A stretch of 9,176 nt of DNA. Origin: Minisyncoccota bacterium (lineage in GTDB: Bacteria; Patescibacteriota; Minisyncoccia; Phycocordibacterales; JAQTLZ01). Shown in pieces: positions 4,547-9,176 of the stretch (position 1 is the first letter of the stretch; every line of letters begins with the position of its first letter). The stretch spans positions 1-9,176 of the forward strand of contig JAQTTF010000030.1 of NCBI GenBank assembly GCA_028710915.1, written 5' to 3'. The translations under genes and the position numbers were made by a program. The notes beneath the pieces were generated by a model. That model was not told the origin of the DNA and ran no database searches. It worked only from the letters and a program-made list of their open reading frames with translations.

Positions 4547-5887
4547 CTAAAAACTCTCCTTCCATTTTTTAATCTTCCATGTTCCTCCGGGACCTGTGGT
4601 GAAAAGCGTCTGTGCAAGACCGATTGAATAGATAACCTGGGTATTATTGGTAAGGGTCAGCTTATAAGCAGTTACCTCTCGAAGCGTCACGTTGTTTTGG
4701 AGCTCAATCTGACCGTGCGGAGCGTAAGTGAGAAGGTTACCGGCAGCGCCGTTGATTACATTTATGGCTAAATTACTTCCCCCTTGTTCAGCACTTTTAT
4801 TCATTGAAATAAGCATCACATATGAATCTAGATTCCCCGTTGATCCGTAGAAATTTGAATTACCGCTAGCAGAAATTTCTCCAGAGGTTGTAGGGCTAGA
4901 AGAATTGTCGGCAATAACAGGAACGCTTTTGTCTCCTGCCGAGTCGGCGACTTTCATTTGAACGCCAGTTCCTCCACTACCAGAAATTGTGATATTTCCT
5001 GTAACCCATACAGCTCCGGCAACCGTTAGAGTCGTACCATTTCCGCTTATGACAAGGTCACAAGGAATTTTCTTAGGGCCAAGAGTAGTATTGGTGCTTA
5101 TCGTGTAAGTCCCATTCGTACAGGTAACTGCACCGCCCGCCGCAGCATCGCTCTCCCATTGCGCTATCAAACTATCAGTGATAGGAAAAGCAATTTGAGG
5201 CTGATCGGCGCTGCCAGGATGCGTGGCGCCAGAAACTGTTGAGTTGGTCAAAGTGGAAGCATAATAGGCATCTCCATCAATTGTCGTATGATCAATAGTG
5301 TGAGAATAAACGGAAGACGTCGCATGGATATTGCTTACTGATCCGGAAGAACCCGCCGCGACGACACTGCCTGTGATGGGATTATAACTATTTGGACTCG
5401 AGTTGCTTCCGAGCACAATTCCATTTGAGTACACATTTCCCAAAATACTTGACCCAGTGCTGATAAAATAGAGCCCCCCGATACCCGCCTGCACGCCGAA
5501 ATTGAAAGAGAAGCCATTTGTGATCGTAATATCTTTCAAAACTTTCCGAATATAATTCGAGGCATTCCCTTCCGCGAGAATTTCTTCCTCATTCACTCCT
5601 GTCGTCGTGAGCGAGACGCTCGTTGTCGCAGTTCCGATCGACAAAGCTTCGGGAAAAGAGGTTGAGAGATTATTTTTAATTCTATAGTAAGCATCTTCGC
5701 TTCCGCCTTCTGCCGCAAAATAACTTTGGCGCGAAAATTGCAATCCTTGCACGATGCGTATTTGCCGGATCACAGGAGTAGTAACGCCGAGAACAATAAC
5801 CAAAGCGATAAGAATGAAAAACACTACGGCAACCATTACTGCCTGCCCTTTCTTCCTTGATATGCTTATGTAATCTTTTAGACTCAT
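4547..5887 (-). CDS. PilX-like minor prepilin with large repetitive beta-rich extracellular domain
   Basis: This 446-aa protein starts MSLKDYISISRKKG|QAVM, a type III (prepilin) signal with cleavage expected after Gly14. The hydrophobic helix spans about 15-37, then the PilX-type sequence SYFAAEGGSEDAYYRI. Position +5 of the mature protein is Val, not the usual Glu; this fits PilX/GspK-like minor pilins. Residues about 130-420 are rich in Gly, Ser, Thr, Asn and Val in short strand-turn runs (e.g. LYFISTGSSILGNVYSNG and LTVAGAVWVTGNITISGSG), suggesting a beta-solenoid. The only two cysteines, 256 and 276, may form a disulfide outside the cell. It is last of four prepilin genes, 7 nt after the PilW-like gene. 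An in-frame ATG at 5977 would add 30 residues overlapping that gene and displace the short prepilin leader, so 5887 is preferred. Likely role: pilus tip or initiation component, perhaps adhesive. Confidence 0.82.
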   Translation of the reverse strand: MSLKDYISISRKKGQAVMVAVVFFILIALVIVLGVTTPVIRQIRIVQGLQFSRQSYFAAEGGSEDAYYRIKNNLSTSFPEALSIGTATTSVSLTTTGVNEEEILAEGNASNYIRKVLKDITITNGFSFNFGVQAGIGGLYFISTGSSILGNVYSNGIVLGSNSSPNSYNPITGSVVAAGSSGSVSNIHATSSVYSHTIDHTTIDGDAYYASTLTNSTVSGATHPGSADQPQIAFPITDSLIAQWESDAAAGGAVTCTNGTYTISTNTTLGPKKIPCDLVISGNGTTLTVAGAVWVTGNITISGSGGTGVQMKVADSAGDKSVPVIADNSSSPTTSGEISASGNSNFYGSTGNLDSYVMLISMNKSAEQGGSNLAINVINGAAGNLLTYAPHGQIELQNNVTLREVTAYKLTLTNNTQVIYSIGLAQTLFTTGPGGTWKIKKWKESF

Positions 5888-5894
5888 ATGATAT

Positions 5895-6452
5895 TTATTG
5901 AAGGGGATACGAGCCTCGAAGAGTGGCGCTGTCATAAAAATTAGCTGATTTATAGCTCGCTCCACTTCCGCTTTCAAGCGTCATCGAAATCTTTACAGCC
6001 TCCGCAGTAGATGTGGAAATATGCTGGAAGATAAGACTTGTGACCCGAACAGAAGAACGCGTGAGTGCTCCGGAATCTGTGCCATTTTCTTTTACATGAA
6101 GCGTCTGCCCGCTTAAGAAAAATTGTATCGTCTCCGCATTTCCGCTTGCATCTGTAGTATTGAGCAGTAACTGCCCTGGGGAAGTGCCAAATGTGCTTTG
6201 CGAGATATCGACACTTTTTGCATCACGGATTTCGCGAGTAATACGTTCAAATGAATCTATCGCAGAATTTTCAATATCGCGGCCAGATTGAAGCAAACCG
6301 AAAGAATGTGAAAACGAAAGAAGTGCATCAACAACCACCATGAGAAGAAGAACAAGAATGAACAGATACACAAGAGTCTCTACAAGAGTGGCTCCTCTTT
6401 TCCACAAAACCCTCAAGTCTTTTATTTTTTTCTCAAGAAAAAAGACAGACAT
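5895..6452 (-). CDS. PilW/GspJ-like minor prepilin
   Basis: This 185-aa prepilin has the cleavage site WKRG|ATLVETLVYLF after Gly20 (a rather long leader), Glu25 at the conserved +5 position, and a hydrophobic helix to about residue 46. The following FERITREIRDAKSV resembles the post-helix segment of PilW/GspJ proteins. The remainder is a beta-rich head of about 120 residues with no Cys. The ATG at 6452 lies 2 nt after the stop of the PilV-like gene and no SD is visible, so expression likely depends on translational coupling. In type IV pili such proteins form a priming/tip complex with PilV- and PilX-like partners, and both lie next to it here. Subtype is assigned from position and the RE-RDA segment, so pilin class is firm and the PilW name less so. 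Confidence 0.85.
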   Translation of the reverse strand: MSVFFLEKKIKDLRVLWKRGATLVETLVYLFILVLLLMVVVDALLSFSHSFGLLQSGRDIENSAIDSFERITREIRDAKSVDISQSTFGTSPGQLLLNTTDASGNAETIQFFLSGQTLHVKENGTDSGALTRSSVRVTSLIFQHISTSTAEAVKISMTLESGSGASYKSANFYDSATLRGSYPLQ

Positions 6453-6454
6453 AA

Positions 6455-6946
6455 TTAGTTGTTAAAAATATTAGTGAGGTAGGTAGGAATCGACTCCGTC
6501 GTCGTAGCACCATGAAAAGACCACGATACCGATACAGTGACGAGTTTTGTTTTCGGATCAAGCGTTCCGCTTCCTGATATATCTTGCGAGGAATTTCGAT
6601 ACACATCGGAAAGTCTGAATGTCCGATAAAAAGTGCCATCTATATATGAAGGAGTCGTGGTCGATTTGAAAGTTGCCCCGTTAAAGGTCAAGAAATAATT
6701 TGTATTTGAAGCAAGCGGCTGGATGTTGGCAGTCCATCCGTTGTCTCTCATTACTCGAACTGCTTCAAGACCTTCTTCCGCGAGAAGAGTGCCTTGAATT
6801 TTAGGAGTATTCGCAAGAGAGGCTTGAATAATAATATTGAGTGCAGAAGAAAGTCCAAGAAGCACAACCAAAAAAATACTTGCTCCAACCAGAACTTCCA
6901 CGATAGTTATTCCTTTATAAGTTTTAGAGTAAGTCATAGAAAACAT
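6455..6946 (-). CDS. PilV/GspI-like minor prepilin
   Basis: This 163-aa prepilin has the site TYKG|ITIVEVLVGASIF after Gly12, Glu17 at +5, and a hydrophobic helix to about residue 37. The segment LLAEEGLEAVRVMRDNGW (about 53-70) is typical of the PilV/GspI group, where AEEGLEAVR follows the helix. The beta-rich head ends in VSVSWSFHG and a short tail. The ATG at 6946 overlaps the TAA of the upstream prepilin as TAATG, so the genes are coupled. An in-frame ATG at 6937 (Met4) is an alternative that would give a 9-residue leader. Confidence 0.87.
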   Translation of the reverse strand: MFSMTYSKTYKGITIVEVLVGASIFLVVLLGLSSALNIIIQASLANTPKIQGTLLAEEGLEAVRVMRDNGWTANIQPLASNTNYFLTFNGATFKSTTTPSYIDGTFYRTFRLSDVYRNSSQDISGSGTLDPKTKLVTVSVSWSFHGATTTESIPTYLTNIFNN

Positions 6947-7434
6947 TATTGTGTTTGCGCGAGTCCTGTTGTTCCTATTGTAATCGTCTTAAGGGATGTG
7001 GGAGTGGAAATGAGAGAAAGAATAATGGTACCGGACTGTGCTGTCTTTCCAGAAAGCCTATCAAATACTATATCAGACCCTCCCCCAGTGAGACTTATCG
7101 AACTTATCTGCATCAGAGGATTTATTGTCATCGTTATATTCGAAGAATTACCGGATACATAGGCCGCCCCTATAAAAAGCACCGCTTTCGTAGTTTCAAA
7201 ATGTACTCCATATTGAGATGCTCCCTGCGAACCAAGGGTATCGGCTCGTGCCTTTTCGAGAAGGGACAAAAGAGAAAGTGCTTCTGTGTCCAGATTCTTA
7301 CTCTGTCGAAGAGACGCAAATGAAGTAAAGGTGAGAGATGCGATAATCGCAAAAATCGCGATCACAACGAGAAACTCCAAAATTGAGAATCCTTTCTGAA
7401 AACAAGAAGTCTTTTGTAAAAGAGATTTCATCAT
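6946..7434 (-). CDS. FimT/GspH-like minor prepilin
   Basis: This 162-aa prepilin has the site FQKG|FSILEFLVVIAIFAIIAS after Gly15, Glu20 at +5, and a helix to about residue 38. The sequence after it (SLLSLLEKARADTLGSQ, then YGVHF) is characteristic of GspH/FimT proteins, in which an amphipathic helix carrying an ARxxAL-like segment precedes the head. The C-terminal half has short beta strands and a final TITIGTTG, as in pseudopilin heads. The ATG overlaps the pilC stop as ATGA (4 nt). In other systems FimT-like pilins prime assembly or, in competent species, bind DNA; nothing here decides between these. Confidence 0.87.
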   Translation of the reverse strand: MMKSLLQKTSCFQKGFSILEFLVVIAIFAIIASLTFTSFASLRQSKNLDTEALSLLSLLEKARADTLGSQGASQYGVHFETTKAVLFIGAAYVSGNSSNITMTINPLMQISSISLTGGGSDIVFDRLSGKTAQSGTIILSLISTPTSLKTITIGTTGLAQTQ

Positions 7435-8660
7435 GAAATATGGCCCACCAAAGAATAGATTGGGGAAAGGATCGAAACAGCAAAAAATCCCACAGCGATT
7501 CCTACCATCACCATAAGAAACGGTTCAATAATGGTAGATATATCCTTGGTCTTTTGATCAACATCATCCTCATAGAACACGGCAACCTGAAGAAGCATTT
7601 CAGAGAGCTTACCTGTCTCTTCACCAACAGAGATCATCTCTCCGACAAATACGGGATACAATTTTTCTTGTCCGTTAAAAGTGCTTGAAATACTCTCGCC
7701 CTTTTGCACCCTAACCAAAGAAGCTTGAAGGGCTGATTTATAATATGAATTCTGAATCACATCTGCTGTAATAGTAATCGCTGTAACCACTTCGACTCCC
7801 GCAGAAAGGAGCGAAGCAAGCGTACGGGTAATCCTCGCAGCATTTACTTCACGAGTAAGCCCTGAGATAAGGGGAAGATGAAGAAGGAGGATATCCATTG
7901 TTCGCTTTCCTTTTCCAGTCCTAAAAAATGACAAGAGAAGGAGGAGAACTACGACAAAAGAACCGACAGAAAGAAAAAAATGATTCACAAGAACATCACT
8001 GATCCCGATAATAAATCTTGTCGAGAGCGGCAATTCCCCTCCCAGATCTTTAAAGGTGCTGGCAAGAGTTGGCACCACAAAAATGAACATAAGGACAGCG
8101 ATAATGAGCATCACAGTCACAATAATACCAGGATACATCATTGCCCCTTTAATTTTTTTCTGGAGCAGGTACACTCGTTCGATTTGATTAGCGACAACTT
8201 TAAGAGATTCGTCCAAATTTCCGCTTTCTTCTCCTGCCTTAGTCATAAAAACAAATACGGGAGAGAAAACTTTTGGAAATTTCTTCATCGCTTCGCTCAA
8301 GCTTGTTCCTCGGCTTATATCGCCCCGGAGACTCTCCAATACCGCCTTTAATTTTTTATTTTTTGATTGGCGAGAAAGCACATCGAGCGCCCGAGAAAGA
8401 GCGAGTCCACCCTTCATCATTGAACCCAGGTTCCGGGCAAACATGATCTGCTCATGAGTGTTCACTGATCCGAAAGAATCGACTGCGTGAGTAAGAGAGT
8501 TCGAGAGCTTGCTATGAGACACGCTCAACGGTGTAGCAGAAAAAACAGTTTCACCTTCTTTTTTAAGTTCGCGATAGAGAGCAAATTTGTCCGCCGCCTC
8601 TCCTTCCCCTTCATACATTTCTCCCGATGATTTTTGTGCTTTAAAACGAAATTTTGGCAT
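7431..8660 (-). CDS. pilC: Type IV pilus inner-membrane platform protein PilC (GspF family)
   Basis: This 409-aa protein has normal PilC/GspF length and layout: a short N-terminal region (YEGEGEAADKFAL), two T2SSF domains at about 70-193 and 274-395, and three membrane segments at about 174-198, 225-246 and 379-402. Each domain has the family glycine motif, GEESGNLDE (143-151) and GEETGKLSEML (347-357). PilC sits in the cytoplasmic membrane and couples the PilB ATPase to pilin insertion. It lies 17 nt after pilB, the usual order, and overlaps the next prepilin by ATGA. No SD is evident. A type II secretion GspF is an alternative, but no other secretion genes are present. Confidence 0.95.
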   Translation of the reverse strand: MPKFRFKAQKSSGEMYEGEGEAADKFALYRELKKEGETVFSATPLSVSHSKLSNSLTHAVDSFGSVNTHEQIMFARNLGSMMKGGLALSRALDVLSRQSKNKKLKAVLESLRGDISRGTSLSEAMKKFPKVFSPVFVFMTKAGEESGNLDESLKVVANQIERVYLLQKKIKGAMMYPGIIVTVMLIIAVLMFIFVVPTLASTFKDLGGELPLSTRFIIGISDVLVNHFFLSVGSFVVVLLLLLSFFRTGKGKRTMDILLLHLPLISGLTREVNAARITRTLASLLSAGVEVVTAITITADVIQNSYYKSALQASLVRVQKGESISSTFNGQEKLYPVFVGEMISVGEETGKLSEMLLQVAVFYEDDVDQKTKDISTIIEPFLMVMVGIAVGFFAVSILSPIYSLVGHIS

Positions 8661-8677
8661 TTTTAGAATGTAATTAG

Positions 8678-9176
8678 CTATTCAGAGACAACACGAAGGA
8701 CTTCTTCAATAGTAGTAACTCCCTGTACCGCTTTGAAGATTCCGTCCTCTATCATCGTGAGCATTCCTTCTCTTTTCGCCTGATCTTCGATTTCTTTTGC
8801 AGAAGCTCTCTTCATTACAAGATCTTTGATTGAAGGAGAAATTTTGAGCACTTCGTGAATACCAATTCGTCCTTTATATCCATCTTCAGATTCAGGACTT
8901 GCTTTTGCTTTATAAAAAGGGATTTTATCCCACACAGCTGTTTTTGCGACAATCTTCTCTTCTTTCAAAATATCGAGAATGTGATTCATATCTACCGCTT
9001 TAGAAATATCGGAAAATTGAGCCTTGCTTAAAAAATATTGCTCTTTCGTCTCACAAAGTTTTCGAATAAGTCTCTGGCCAATAACAATGTCCAACGTCGA
9101 CACGAGGAGGAATGGTTCGCATTGCATATCAAGAAGTCGGGGGATCGCCCCGGCAGCAGAGTTGGTGTGAAGCGTC
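8678..9176 (-). CDS. pilB: Type IV pilus assembly ATPase PilB, C-terminal 165 residues, cut by window edge
   Basis: The frame is open to the right edge (first whole codon at 9175) and reads TLHTNSAAGAIPRLLDM, the conserved His-box segment of PilB/GspE ATPases, then EPFLLVSTLDIVIGQRLIRKLC. Walker A, the Asp box and Walker B lie beyond the edge. Further on, GYKGRIGIHEVL is the family signature before the C-terminal helices, and the stop is TAG at 8678. In most PilB/GspE a four-cysteine zinc site lies between RKLC and GYKGR; here only the first Cys remains and the second pair is replaced (SPESEDGYKGR). The GYKGR(I/V)GIHE form and pairing with pilC favour the extension ATPase over PilT. It powers pilus extension from the cytoplasmic face. 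Confidence 0.93.
   Translation of the reverse strand, partial: TLHTNSAAGAIPRLLDMQCEPFLLVSTLDIVIGQRLIRKLCETKEQYFLSKAQFSDISKAVDMNHILDILKEEKIVAKTAVWDKIPFYKAKASPESEDGYKGRIGIHEVLKISPSIKDLVMKRASAKEIEDQAKREGMLTMIEDGIFKAVQGVTTIEEVLRVVSE

Noticed and set aside
5888..5977. Upstream extension of the PilX-like gene (30 extra residues)
   Set aside because: It overlaps the 3' end of the PilW-like gene and would bury the prepilin signal; the ATG at 5887 gives a normal 14-residue leader.
1..9176. A defence system, CRISPR array, mobile element or RNA gene
   Set aside because: All long frames are accounted for by housekeeping, pilus and two unknown genes, and no spaced direct repeats, terminal inverted repeats or tRNA-like folds were seen by eye.

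Overview
The window looks like chromosome of a Patescibacteria (CPR) bacterium, probably Parcubacteria-like. This is inferred from gene content and style. Genes are tightly packed, with gaps of 1-20 nt or ATGA/TAATG overlaps inside operons. Most genes lack a Shine-Dalgarno (SD) sequence. The glycolytic enzymes are compact and divergent. A complete type IV pilus assembly block is fused head-to-tail to tpiA-pgk. No tRNA, rRNA, CRISPR array, insertion sequence or phage gene was seen, and no gene-free stretch exceeds about 100 bases.

Left region (1-1526): a partial recJ-like DHH exonuclease gene on the minus strand and a small HIT-family hydrolase gene on the plus strand are divergent from a 23-nt intergenic gap. 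That gap holds one nearly palindromic -10 box readable in both directions, placing both predicted transcription starts within a few nucleotides of the ATG. Next comes a 66-aa minus-strand ORFan, the only gene here with a textbook SD, with its own terminator. A perfect 32-bp palindromic terminator separates it from the next unit.

Centre (1527-4546): an unrecognised 342-aa protein has two 51-aa internal repeats, a Lys/Pro/Val-rich linker with shorter repeats, and a strongly basic C-terminal third. Upstream on the same strand are pgk and tpiA, separated by 1 nt. tpiA starts at GTG behind an extended -10 box in the 21-nt gap after the pilus genes.

Right region (4547-9176): a minus-strand type IV pilus operon in the order pilB (C-terminal part, running off the right edge), pilC, a FimT/GspH-like prepilin, a PilV/GspI-like prepilin, a PilW/GspJ-like prepilin, and a PilX-like prepilin with a large repetitive beta-rich passenger. 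PilB would power assembly through the PilC platform. The four minor pilins would form the initiation or tip complex, with the PilX-like protein probably exposed at the tip. The major pilin, PilD peptidase, PilM/N/O and PilT are not in the window.

The most notable observations are the shared -10 promoter and apparently leaderless transcription, the old but protein-conserved tandem repeat in the 342-aa protein, the beta-solenoid minor pilin, active-site deviations in the HIT protein and PGK, and the SD-bearing small gene that lies under a predicted antisense transcript.
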